DNA from: Ignavibacteriales bacterium UBA6490
Lineage (GTDB): Bacteria > Bacteroidota > Ignavibacteria > Ignavibacteriales > Ignavibacteriaceae
NCBI GenBank assembly: GCA_002435365.1
Contig: DJMM01000080.1
Location: forward strand, 1 to 30,884
Direction of reading: 5' to 3'
DNA length: 30,884 bases
Shown here in pieces: positions 16,612 through 24,453 of the stretch; position 1 is the first letter of the stretch, and every line of letters begins with the position of its first letter. Below the pieces are notes generated by a model. That model did not search any database and was not told the DNA's origin. It worked only from the letters and a program-made list of their open reading frames with translations. Made by a program: the position numbers and the translations under genes.

Positions 16612-17646
16612 TTAACCTAACTGTTTTTTAAGAAGATTTATGTACTCTATCTCTACAGGATCAAATCCTCTCAATACTGCAAGGTAATAAGTAATCCAAT
16701 CAGTTAAATAAATCAAATCAAATAATCGTATCTTGAAAGTATCCTGGCTGCTTTCAAGATTTATTATATCAGAATCCACCACACCTGAAATTAATCCAGA
16801 AGTTATGAGAAAACGTTTTTTAAGCTGTTCCGGATAATCCCTGTCCAGCAGATTTACAACCTTCACCTGGAAATCCTTCTGCCTGAATGATTCCCAGCCG
16901 ACTATTTCATTATGATTTAATTCCGGAATGATGTTATGAAATGCATGTAATTTGGAGTTTTCATTCAGCTGACATTTAAATCTGTAACCTGCCGCATCGG
17001 TAAAGTCGGCAGCAGAATAAATTAATGGAATAAATCCGGTAAGCTGCCGCGCATAATCTATCGCAATGTTTTCACCTTCAGAATATTGTTCGCCTCTTTT
17101 CTTCCATAGTTCTGTGACTGAATTAATCACATCAGTTTGATCAGAAATCAAACCACAGTGCTCTATTACCTTTAACAGGGAGAAGAAACTTTGTCCCAGC
17201 GCATACCTTGGCTGCATACCGGGTAAAATCTTTACTACCGGCAGTTTATTCCGCTCCGCAACCTTTGTTATTTCACCTCCTGTTGATATGCAAATAATTT
17301 TGCATCCCCTTTTCAAAGCATCCATCAATACTGATAACGATTCTTCTGTATTGCCCGAGTATGATGAAACAATTACTAGTGTGTCCCCCCCTGCATAAGC
17401 AGGAAGAGTATAATTCCTGTTTACTGCCATCGGCACCTTTAATTCCCCGCGCAGGAAATTTCTTATCAGATCGCCGCTGATTGCCGATCCTCCCATTCCC
17501 GAAATTATAACAGATTTTATATCTGCGGCAGTTATATCGGTTTCCGGTCTAATCCCCCTGGCGTAATCAATCTGCTGCCAGGAATTTTTAAGTACAGTGA
17601 ACTGATCCGAAGGATCGTATTTTTTAACATAATCCTCAATTTTCAT
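16612..17646 (-). CDS. bifunctional phosphoglucose/phosphomannose isomerase (SIS family)
   Basis: A 344-residue enzyme interconverting fructose-6-phosphate with glucose-6-phosphate and mannose-6-phosphate. Seen: the first SIS half with VIISGMGGSAISGD (46-59) and the phosphate-binding SSYSGNTEES (94-103), the MQPRYALGQSFFSLL segment, and the second half with FKCQLNENSKLHAF (223-236) and ELNHNEIVGW (242-251), which carry the catalytic Glu and His of this family. It is shorter than classical Pgi and fits the archaeal/bacterial PGI-PMI group. It overlaps ptsI by one base and lies 28 bases before the barrel-protein gene. It joins the sugar-phosphate theme set by ptsH-ptsI. Confidence 0.9.
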   Translation of the reverse strand: MKIEDYVKKYDPSDQFTVLKNSWQQIDYARGIRPETDITAADIKSVIISGMGGSAISGDLIRNFLRGELKVPMAVNRNYTLPAYAGGDTLVIVSSYSGNTEESLSVLMDALKRGCKIICISTGGEITKVAERNKLPVVKILPGMQPRYALGQSFFSLLKVIEHCGLISDQTDVINSVTELWKKRGEQYSEGENIAIDYARQLTGFIPLIYSAADFTDAAGYRFKCQLNENSKLHAFHNIIPELNHNEIVGWESFRQKDFQVKVVNLLDRDYPEQLKKRFLITSGLISGVVDSDIINLESSQDTFKIRLFDLIYLTDWITYYLAVLRGFDPVEIEYINLLKKQLG

Positions 17647-19412
17647 CAGATGATATTCCTGGTTCTTGTTATTAAATTATCCTTAAAGAACTTTTCAATC
17701 TTGTTTATTACTTCCTCCTGGGTGTCACACTGCATACATCCTTCGGCTAATTTACAGCAGCTTTGATAATTCATAGCTCTGATAATCCTTTTTGCATACG
17801 GAATAGTTGCAGGCGAAATGCTCAGCTGATCAAGACCGATACCAACCAAAAGCGGGATGGCAAGAGTGTCCGCTGCCATTTCTCCGCAGAGGCTGACCGG
17901 TTTACCTGCCCGTTTGGATTCGGAAATAATATGTTTCATGGTTCTTATCAATGCAGGATTGAACTCCTGGTAGAGGTCAGCAACAAGATCATTTCCCCTG
18001 TCGACTGCAAACATATACTGGATCAGATCATTCGTGCCTATACTTACAAAATCAACAAGTCTTGCAAACTCAAAAGCCATTACGGCGGCAGAGGGCACTT
18101 CAATCATTATCCCTAATTTTATATTCTTATCATAATGGATTTTATTATCAGCCAGCTCCTTTTTGCAGGATTCGAAAATCTTTTTTGCTTCAATTATCTC
18201 GCTGATTGTGGTTATCATCGGAAGCATGAACTGGATGTTTCCATTTTCGCTTGCCTTTAAGATTGCCCTTGCCTGAGCTTTGAATAATCCCACGTTATCC
18301 AGAAGCACCCTTATGCCCCTCATTCCGAGAAAAGGATTTGGTTCAATATAGTCAAGCACCTTTACTTTGTCCCCTCCCACGTCAAATGCACGGACAGTAA
18401 GAGTCTCCGGGTAAATTCTTGCTGCAAGATTTGTATATATCCTTGTCTGTTCTTCCTCAGTGGGAATTTCATTGTACTCATCAATAAGCTGTTCCGTTCT
18501 GTAAAGTCCAATCCCTTTAGCATCATTTGTAACCACAACATCTATTTCACCGGACACGTCCACGTTTGCTGAAAGGTGTATCTCGTGTTTGTCAATTGTT
18601 ACAGCAGGTTTGTTTTTAAGTTCTAGAAGATCCCTTTGAAGCTCCTGAAGCCTTTTAAGCTTATTTTCAAAGAACTTTATCTGTTCATCGGTAGGATTAA
18701 TAATTATATAACCATGAAAGCCGTCAACGATAATTATTTCACCGTCTTTTATACGGTTGGTAGCATTATGCGTACCAACCACCGCGGGAATATTTAAGGA
18801 CCTGGATACAATAGCGGCGTGAGAGGTTAATCCGCCGTGATCGGTTATAAAACCCTTTACATCTCTCCTGGAGAAAAGGATCGCATCCGAGGGAGATATT
18901 GATTCTGCAATCACTATAACGCTTTCCGTAATCTTCGACTGCCATCTTTTTTTAAGCAGGTTCCTGATTATCCTGTTTTTAATATCGTCAATATCATGCG
19001 CCCTCTCTTTCATGTAAGTTACCGAAGATGTCCGCATAATATCCTGATATCTGGATATTTCACTGTTCACAATGAATTCAGGCAATTTCTTTTCTTGGGC
19101 AATTCTTTTTTTAATATTTCCAATCAGGATAGGGTCATCCAGTATCATCATCTGGGCTTCAAATATTGCGGCTCTTACGCTCTCCATTGTTTCTTTAGCC
19201 AGCGAAAAGATTTTATTCAGCTCTTTTTTACTTTTATCGATGGCTTCATCAAGATTTTTCAAGGCCTCATCAATATTTGCTATTCCGCCGTCGTTTATAT
19301 CAAGTTTTTCTTTTGTAAAAAGGTAGGCCGGTGCAATATTTATACCTGGTGCAGCTGCCACACCCGATATTTTATTTTCAGCCTCTCTGTAAATTTGCTT
19401 AAAAGTTTTCAC
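17646..19412 (-). CDS. ptsI: phosphoenolpyruvate-protein phosphotransferase (PTS enzyme I)
   Basis: A 588-residue enzyme I, which takes phosphate from PEP and passes it to HPr in the cytoplasm. Seen: the N-terminal GVAAAPGINIAPAYL, the HPr-binding helical region, the swivelling domain with GFITDHGGLTSHAAIVSRS (phospho-His198), the PEP-binding TIM barrel with GIGLYRTEQL, VRAFDVGGDK, NPFLGMRGIR, MIEVPSAA, FVSIGTNDLIQYM, and the catalytic Cys in SLCGEMAAD. It is full length. The start is GTG at 19412-19410, overlapping the ptsH stop (GTGA), so the two are coupled. No sugar-specific EII component is in the window. A Cys-rich stretch (SCCKLAEGCMQC) near the C-terminus is unusual. Confidence 0.96.
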   Translation of the reverse strand: MKTFKQIYREAENKISGVAAAPGINIAPAYLFTKEKLDINDGGIANIDEALKNLDEAIDKSKKELNKIFSLAKETMESVRAAIFEAQMMILDDPILIGNIKKRIAQEKKLPEFIVNSEISRYQDIMRTSSVTYMKERAHDIDDIKNRIIRNLLKKRWQSKITESVIVIAESISPSDAILFSRRDVKGFITDHGGLTSHAAIVSRSLNIPAVVGTHNATNRIKDGEIIIVDGFHGYIIINPTDEQIKFFENKLKRLQELQRDLLELKNKPAVTIDKHEIHLSANVDVSGEIDVVVTNDAKGIGLYRTEQLIDEYNEIPTEEEQTRIYTNLAARIYPETLTVRAFDVGGDKVKVLDYIEPNPFLGMRGIRVLLDNVGLFKAQARAILKASENGNIQFMLPMITTISEIIEAKKIFESCKKELADNKIHYDKNIKLGIMIEVPSAAVMAFEFARLVDFVSIGTNDLIQYMFAVDRGNDLVADLYQEFNPALIRTMKHIISESKRAGKPVSLCGEMAADTLAIPLLVGIGLDQLSISPATIPYAKRIIRAMNYQSCCKLAEGCMQCDTQEEVINKIEKFFKDNLITRTRNII

Positions 19413-19675
19413 ATCTCGTCGAAGCCCCTGTTAAAATAATCTGATATTTCCTCCGCAGCTACTTTTTCATCCTCACCGTCAAAAGTTAAAAGGAGTTCCG
19501 ATCCGATTTCAGCAACAAGGGTCATTACTCCTATAATGCTTTTCCCGTTAACATTTATTCCATCTTTAGAGATAAAAAAATCGCTTTTATACTTCGATGC
19601 AAGCTTAACTATTGTCGCTGCCGGACGGGTATGCAGACCCGCTTTATTTACAATCTTTACGGTTTGTTCAATCAT
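19409..19675 (-). CDS. ptsH: phosphocarrier protein HPr
   Basis: An 88-residue HPr that carries phosphate from enzyme I to EIIA proteins. Seen: the phosphorylation site KAGLHTRPAA with His15 and Arg17, and the regulatory site NGKSIIGVMTL with Ser46 followed by Ile. The Ser46 site in this context is the form recognised by HPr kinase/phosphorylase, so ATP-dependent regulation is possible, but no hprK is in view. The gene begins 3 bases after the prenyl synthase stop and overlaps ptsI, so the three are cotranscribed. Confidence 0.96.
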   Translation of the reverse strand: MIEQTVKIVNKAGLHTRPAATIVKLASKYKSDFFISKDGINVNGKSIIGVMTLVAEIGSELLLTFDGEDEKVAAEEISDYFNRGFDEM

Positions 19676-19678
19676 CTG

Positions 19679-20662
19679 TCATTTATTTCTTTTAATTAAG
19701 GTACCGGCAAGCCATCGGAACACTTCTTTGTCATTTTCATTTTTCAGGGTATCTACTGCCTTCACTGCTTTTTTTGTATAATTTAATATTTCAGCTTCGG
19801 CATCTTCAATTATTCCGTTCCGTTTGTAGAGATCTATAAAATAATTCACTTCAGTCCGTTTAATTCCTTTATTTTCGATCATTCTTTCTAGATCTGCTTT
19901 GTCCTTACCCCTGGTTTTATTCAGGGCCCGCAGGAAAAGAAATGTCTTCTTTCCTTCCATAAGATCGCCGCCGGTTGTTTTACCAAATTCCTCGTAGCCT
20001 TTTATATCAAGCAAATCATCGTGAATCTGAAAAGCGATGCCGATATTTTTTCCGAAAGATGCCAGCGCCTTAATTTCCTTTTCAGTACCGCCGCCAAGAA
20101 TCCCTCCTGTCTTGCAACACATTTCGAGCATGGAAGCTGTTTTCTTTTGAATCATCCGAAGATAATCGGCAATAGTGACGTTTCTTTCAACTTCAAATTT
20201 TTTATCCAGCGCCTGCCCTTCACAAATTTCAATGAGAGCCTTTGTAAACTCAGAAATTACAATATTTTTCTTATTCTTACAATCCTTAAGCAGGTATTCA
20301 TATGCAACGGCAAGCATTCCGTCTCCGGCCAGCACTGCAGTGTTTAGATCATATTTTACATGAAGCGTCGGCAATCCCCTTCGCTTTTCGGCATTATCCA
20401 TAATGTCGTCATGAATAAGCGTAAAATTATGCAAAAGCTCAACCGCAGCGGCAGCGTTATAGGCACTGTTGTATCTGCCACCCACACTTTTACAGGAGAA
20501 AAGAACCATTACCGGGCGAAGTCTTTTTCCCCCGTTTTTAATTATATAGTAAGCCGGATTATATAAAGAAACCGGTTCACGGAACTGGAGCGATCTGCTT
20601 AGTATCTTATCTATCTTTTTCTTCTCCCCATCGTACAATTGTTGGAACTTTTTTCCCGGCAT
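19679..20662 (-). CDS. trans-isoprenyl diphosphate synthase (FPP/GGPP synthase type)
   Basis: A 327-residue head-to-tail prenyl synthase that condenses IPP with allylic diphosphates. Seen: NGGKRLRPVM, the first aspartate-rich motif DDIMD (85-89) in LIHDDIMDNAEKRRG, KKTASMLEMCCKTGGILGG, and the second motif HDDLLDI with D215, D216 and D219. The first motif has no two-residue insertion, unlike typical bacterial FPP synthases. The fifth residue upstream is the bulky F80, which in related enzymes limits chain length. The product is thus probably short (FPP or GGPP), but this is inference. It follows fni by 10 bases, so supply of IPP/DMAPP and its use are encoded together. Confidence 0.93.
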   Translation of the reverse strand: MPGKKFQQLYDGEKKKIDKILSRSLQFREPVSLYNPAYYIIKNGGKRLRPVMVLFSCKSVGGRYNSAYNAAAAVELLHNFTLIHDDIMDNAEKRRGLPTLHVKYDLNTAVLAGDGMLAVAYEYLLKDCKNKKNIVISEFTKALIEICEGQALDKKFEVERNVTIADYLRMIQKKTASMLEMCCKTGGILGGGTEKEIKALASFGKNIGIAFQIHDDLLDIKGYEEFGKTTGGDLMEGKKTFLFLRALNKTRGKDKADLERMIENKGIKRTEVNYFIDLYKRNGIIEDAEAEILNYTKKAVKAVDTLKNENDKEVFRWLAGTLIKRNK

Positions 20663-20672
20663 GAGTATTTTT

Positions 20673-21704
20673 TTACCTTCCGATTAGTTTATTTTCTCTA
20701 AACTGAGGCAGATTTTCTGCCCCGGTCAGATACATTATTTTTTTCAACTGATCAAACCAGCCATTAATTAAATTTACTACTCCGCTAACGCCATTATGGT
20801 GCAGCTCGATCAGAATTTTTCTGGCCGATGCAGCAATATCAGCTCCAAGAGCTAGCGCTTTTGCCATATCCACACCACTGTTTATTCCGCCGGAACCTAT
20901 CAGTGTGAATTTGTAATCTTTTTTAAGTTTATAAATCTCCCGAATACAACGGGATGTGGGGATTCCCCAATCCCATAGAAAATCATTTTCATTATTCTTA
21001 TTCCGGAGTATCTCAACACCAGACCAGCTTGTTCCACCTGCACCTGCAGTATCGATTCCTTTTACACCGCAATCAAGAAGTTTCAACGCAGCTTCTGCTG
21101 ATATTCCTGCGCCTACTTCCTTAGCTATTACCGGAACCTCCAATTTTTTTACAAGTATTTCAACTTTTTTTAATACTCCTGCAAAAAGAGGTTCTCCGTT
21201 TTTTTGAATCAGTTCCTGCAGGGGATTAAAATGAATAACCATTGCATCTGCTTCAACCAGATCCCTGAGATACAAAATTTTAGCTGAATCAAGACCGAGT
21301 ACCTGAGCGGCACCTATATTTCCGAGTACCGGGACCGAAGGAGCATTTTTTCTTATAATTTTATAAGTGGAGTGAAAAGAATTGTTTTCCAGAGCCTGCC
21401 TCTGGCTTCCCACACCAACGGCAATTTTCAGTTGCTCAGCTGCTTCAGCAAGCTTCAGATTTATATTTCCCGCTTCGGTTGTTCCGCCGGTCATACACGA
21501 TATCAGGAACGGGAAAGCAATCTTTTTCCCGAAAAGATCAGAATTGAAACTGATTTTTGAAATGTCAACCCCGGTAACTGCATCATGAATAAAATCATAA
21601 TTCTCGAAACCTGCAGTCTTCTCTTTAAATGAGACTTTATCAGTAAGACACAGTCTGATATGATCTTTTTTCCTGTCCGAAATGGAATCTGATTTTGCCG
21701 GCAT
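20673..21704 (-). CDS. fni: type 2 isopentenyl-diphosphate delta-isomerase
   Basis: A 343-residue FMN-dependent isomerase that interconverts IPP and DMAPP. Seen: RKKDHIRLCL near the N-terminus, FPFLISCMTGGT, VGVGSQRQAL, the HFNPLQELIQ motif, VIAKEVGAGIS, the flavin-site AGAGGTSWSGVE, and IGSGGINSGVDMAKALALGAD. Order and length are typical of Idi-2. It is the first gene of the long minus-strand block, so the promoter upstream of it may drive many of the genes behind it. Confidence 0.95.
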   Translation of the reverse strand: MPAKSDSISDRKKDHIRLCLTDKVSFKEKTAGFENYDFIHDAVTGVDISKISFNSDLFGKKIAFPFLISCMTGGTTEAGNINLKLAEAAEQLKIAVGVGSQRQALENNSFHSTYKIIRKNAPSVPVLGNIGAAQVLGLDSAKILYLRDLVEADAMVIHFNPLQELIQKNGEPLFAGVLKKVEILVKKLEVPVIAKEVGAGISAEAALKLLDCGVKGIDTAGAGGTSWSGVEILRNKNNENDFLWDWGIPTSRCIREIYKLKKDYKFTLIGSGGINSGVDMAKALALGADIAASARKILIELHHNGVSGVVNLINGWFDQLKKIMYLTGAENLPQFRENKLIGR

Positions 21705-21737
21705 TATTACAAAGCCACCTGATATTTATTTTGCCTT

Positions 21738-21767
21738 AAAATATCAAGATTTTTCATCAAATCTCAA
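21738..21767 (-). promoter_or_regulatory. candidate promoter of the fni operon
   Basis: On the minus strand TTGAGA (21767-21762, 5 of 6 matches to TTGACA) is followed after 18 bases by TATTTT (21743-21738, 4 of 6). A start near 21731 would give a leader of about 27 bases. In DNA this AT-rich such matches arise by chance, so confidence is low. Confidence 0.3.
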
Positions 21768-21864
21768 AATTAAACGGTCCTTACCTACCAAGGGGTTTGA
21801 TAAAACTGAAAAATGGTAATAAATAATGTAATATAGGATAAAACCGATCCTTATTTTAATACAT

Positions 21865-21900
21865 TTCCCCAATATTTAATCATTTCATCCGTTTGGGGAA
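21865..21900. repeat. inverted repeat TTCCCCAA ... TTGGGGAA
   Basis: Exact 8-base arms at 21865-21872 and 21893-21900 are separated by 20 AT-rich bases in the divergent fni/cdd intergenic region. There is no T run, so it is not a standard terminator. A regulator site or an RNA hairpin are both possible. Confidence 0.45.
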
Positions 21901-21913
21901 TAAATGAAAATCT

Positions 21914-22012
21914 GATGCGGTTCCAACCCAAACCTAAACTGATCCTAACCTCAAAATAATCAGATCAGAATGGGATTAGACCCGGGTTAGAATCAGGTTA
22001 GACCGGGATCAG
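21914..22012. repeat. nine-unit 11-bp-periodic array with inverted halves
   Basis: Read in steps of 11 from 21914, the right-hand units (starting 21958, 21969, 21980, 21991, 22002) are AATCAGATCAG, AATGGGATTAG, ACCCGGGTTAG, AATCAGGTTAG, ACCGGGATCAG. All end in R-T-Y-A-G or an equivalent with CAG. The left-hand part (about 21923-21955) holds units such as CTAAACTGATC and CTAACCTCAAA, which resemble the reverse complement of AATCAGGTTAG. The whole therefore forms an imperfect inverted repeat centred near 21957. It is intergenic, between the divergent fni and cdd operons. Its function is unknown. Confidence 0.75.
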
Positions 22013-22097
22013 AATACCATCTGTATACAAAATTATTCAAAACGCCGGTACTACTTGTTTTAATTTTTATTTACATCTAACTTTGGACAAAAAAAAT

Positions 22098-22493
22098 ATG
22101 ATGGACTATACCAAACTTGCAGAAAAGGCTGTTCAGGCAAAAAAGAATGCGCTTCCCACCTATTCCGGGTTTCACGTCGGTACAGCCCTGCTGACGGCAG
22201 AGGGTAAAATATATACAGGCTCCAACATTGAATCGAGTTCCTACAGCCTCTCAATATGCGGTGAAAGAACCGCGATTTTTAAAGCTTTATCTGAGGGGGA
22301 AAGAAAATTTTCAGCACTGGCAATCGCCAGTGATTTCGACGGTTACTGCCCTCCCTGCGGATCCTGCAGACAGGTAATACACGACCTTTGCGGTGATATT
22401 GACATTATTATGGTAAACCTGGATAATGAATTAAAGATTGTTAAGACATCGGAACTCCTTCCGCTTGCCTTCGGTGATGAAAATATTAAATAA
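22098..22493 (+). CDS. cdd: cytidine deaminase
   Basis: A 131-residue zinc enzyme converting cytidine/deoxycytidine to (deoxy)uridine in pyrimidine salvage. Seen: YSGFHVGTALLT near the N-terminus, GSNIESSSYSLSICGERTA with zinc ligand Cys54 and catalytic Glu56, and PPCGSCRQVI with zinc ligands Cys87 and Cys90. It is of the short, homotetrameric (Bacillus-like) type. The frame is open further upstream to a TTG at 22083, but the family N-terminus fits ATG at 22098 or 22101 better. First gene of a salvage operon with tdk, nupC and punA. Confidence 0.95.
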   Translation: MMDYTKLAEKAVQAKKNALPTYSGFHVGTALLTAEGKIYTGSNIESSSYSLSICGERTAIFKALSEGERKFSALAIASDFDGYCPPCGSCRQVIHDLCGDIDIIMVNLDNELKIVKTSELLPLAFGDENIK

Positions 22494-22511
22494 AATTAAA
22501 TTATTAGTACT

Positions 22512-23090
22512 ATGAACGAATTAGCACCACATTCCCTCCCTCAAGATGTCGGATGGATAGAAGTAATTGCCGGCTGTATGTTCAGCGGTAAAACTGAAGA
22601 ACTTATCCGCCGCCTGCGGAGAGCACAAATTGCAAAACAGGAAGTTAAAATATTCAAACCGCTTATTGATAAAAGGTATAAAAACGATGCTATTGTTTCC
22701 CACAGCGATCAATCACTTCCTTCAATAGTTATTTCAGATATTAATGATGTATTAAAATTGTCGGGTACGGCAAAAGTAATCGGAATTGATGAAGCGCAGT
22801 TTTTTTCTCTTTCCATAGTTGATGTTTGCAATAATCTGGCAAATGAAGGAAAAAGGATTATAGTTGCCGGTCTCGACCAGGATTACAAGGGTATACCTTT
22901 CGAGCCTATGCCGCAGCTTCTGGCAATTGCAGAATACATTACAAAAACGCTCGCTATCTGCGTATCATGCGGAAACCCGGCAGACAAAACACAGCGAAAA
23001 ATTGTTTCTGTTGACCGTGTAGTGGTTGGTGCCGCAGATATTTATGAAGCCCGTTGCCGCAGATGTCACTATATTCCAGCTGAAAATTAG
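22512..23090 (+). CDS. tdk: thymidine kinase (type II)
   Basis: A 192-residue kinase phosphorylating thymidine with ATP. Seen: the P-loop GCMFSGKT (21-28), the Walker B-like IGIDEAQFF (D93, E94), the LDQDYKGIPFEPMPQLLAIA segment, and a structural zinc site of four cysteines (C150, C153, C182, C185; the last pair in YEARCRRCH). The C-terminal substrate-binding loop around RVVVGAADIYEARC is present. It lies 18 bases after cdd and 10 bases before nupC, in a salvage operon. Confidence 0.96.
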   Translation: MNELAPHSLPQDVGWIEVIAGCMFSGKTEELIRRLRRAQIAKQEVKIFKPLIDKRYKNDAIVSHSDQSLPSIVISDINDVLKLSGTAKVIGIDEAQFFSLSIVDVCNNLANEGKRIIVAGLDQDYKGIPFEPMPQLLAIAEYITKTLAICVSCGNPADKTQRKIVSVDRVVVGAADIYEARCRRCHYIPAEN

Positions 23091-23100
23091 GAGATACTTA

Positions 23101-24453
23101 ATGGATTTCATTGAATTACTTAAAGGGATCGGCGGATTAATCCTTCTTCTTGGAATCGCCTTTCTACTTTCCAATAATAAAAAAAATATAAATTGGAAGC
23201 TGGTAGGGGGCGGACTGCTTTTGCAGATAGTCTTCGCTATCCTTATAATCAAGGGAGATAATCTCAGAAATTTCTTTTTCGTGCTTGGCTGGCCGAAGGA
23301 TTTTTTTCATTGGGTCAGCGGATTTTTTGTACTGGTGCTGAACTTTACTTCAGAAGGAGCACAATTTGTGTTCGGGTCGCTGGCACTGGGTCCCGGTAAT
23401 GAAGGAAGTCTCGGAATGTTTTTCGCCTTCCAGGTACTGCCGACAATAATTTTCTTTGCCAGTCTGATGTCCATCATGTATTATTTGGGAATTATGCAGA
23501 GAGTTGTACAGGGAATGGCATGGGTTATGGCAAAAATTATGGGCACCAGCGGCGCCGAGTCCCTTTCCTGCACTGCCAATATATTTGTTGGACAGACAGA
23601 AGCCCCGCTGATGATAAAACCGTTTATCAAAGGGATGACGAACAGTGAAATTCTTACAATAATGGTCGGCGGTATGGCTACTATTGCAGGTGGCGTAATG
23701 GCAGCGTATATTCAGATACTTGGTTCTTCCTATGCGGCCGAAATGAATATTCCGCTTGCCGAAGCCCAGCATCTTTTCGCTACTCATCTTCTGGGTGCAA
23801 GCGTTATGGCAGCGCCGGCGGCAATGCTCATCTCAAAAATTATTTTCCCGGAAACAGGAGAACCGCTTACCAAAGGTACCGTAAAAATTAAGGTTGAAAA
23901 GAATGCATCAAACGTTATAGAAGCAGCCGCAGGCGGAGCTGGTGATGGTTTATGGCTTTCTTTAAACGTGGGTGCCATGCTGATTGCCTTTATAGCCTTA
24001 ATTGCTTTGATTAATTATTTGCTTCAGGCTTTGGGCGACATAACTGGCTGGAATCCGTCGCTTGTTGCAATATACGGTCAGCCATTAAACTTTCAGCTTA
24101 TAATCGGATGGGTTCTTCGGTATCTAGCTGCTGGCATTGGTGTCCCCTGGCAGGACTCTCTTCAGTTCGGAAGCTTAATAGGTACAAAGGTTGTTCTGAA
24201 TGAATTTGTTGCTTACCTTGAAATGGGTAAAATGATAAGTGCCGAAACTCTTACTTCACCTAAGGCTGTGCTGATGGCTACATATGCTTTATGCGGATTT
24301 GCGAATTTTAGCTCTATTGCAATTCAGATCGGCGGAATAAGTCCGATGGCACCGGAAAGACGTGGAGATATTGCAAAACTGGGATTAAAAGCTGTTATCG
24401 GAGGTACATTGGCAACATTAATGACTGCAACACTTGCTGGAATTTTATTTTGA
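23101..24453 (+). CDS. nupC: concentrative nucleoside transporter (NupC/CNT family)
   Basis: A 450-residue inner-membrane symporter importing nucleosides with H+ or Na+. Seen: three N-terminal hydrophobic helices, then conserved CNT segments ANIFVGQTEAPLMIKPF, TIMVGGMATIAGGVMAAYI, QFGSLIGTKVVLNEFVAYL, and near the end YALCGFANFSSIAIQIGGI ... ERRGDIAKLGLKAVIGGTLA. I start it at the ATG at 23101, preceded by AGGAG at 23089-23093. An upstream in-frame ATG at 23026 lies deep in tdk and is rejected. The stop overlaps the start of punA (TGATG), so transport and phosphorolysis are translationally coupled. Whether the coupling ion is Na+ or H+ cannot be told. Confidence 0.94.
   Translation: MDFIELLKGIGGLILLLGIAFLLSNNKKNINWKLVGGGLLLQIVFAILIIKGDNLRNFFFVLGWPKDFFHWVSGFFVLVLNFTSEGAQFVFGSLALGPGNEGSLGMFFAFQVLPTIIFFASLMSIMYYLGIMQRVVQGMAWVMAKIMGTSGAESLSCTANIFVGQTEAPLMIKPFIKGMTNSEILTIMVGGMATIAGGVMAAYIQILGSSYAAEMNIPLAEAQHLFATHLLGASVMAAPAAMLISKIIFPETGEPLTKGTVKIKVEKNASNVIEAAAGGAGDGLWLSLNVGAMLIAFIALIALINYLLQALGDITGWNPSLVAIYGQPLNFQLIIGWVLRYLAAGIGVPWQDSLQFGSLIGTKVVLNEFVAYLEMGKMISAETLTSPKAVLMATYALCGFANFSSIAIQIGGISPMAPERRGDIAKLGLKAVIGGTLATLMTATLAGILF

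Larger units (their letters stand above)
21705..22097. other. divergent intergenic region between the fni and cdd operons
   Basis: About 390 bases hold the promoter regions of two divergent operons, an 8-base inverted repeat (21865-21900) and the 11-bp-periodic array (21914-22012). No small gene with a plausible ribosome site is seen. I could not identify a convincing promoter for cdd between 22013 and 22097. Confidence 0.55.

Noticed and set aside
18996..19439. Plus-strand open frame of 147 codons opposite ptsI/ptsH
   Set aside because: It is antisense to a highly conserved gene, with no domain and no ribosome site.
22083..22097. TTG start for cytidine deaminase
   Set aside because: ATG codons at 22098 and 22101 give the usual family N-terminus; the extra DKKN residues add nothing recognisable.
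23026..23100. 25-residue N-terminal extension of NupC
   Set aside because: It lies entirely inside tdk. The ATG at 23101 has an AGGAG ribosome site and matches the family start.
23350..23787. Minus-strand open frame of 145 codons opposite nupC
   Set aside because: The His/Cys-rich composition is what antisense reading of a transporter gene gives; it has no start context or domain.
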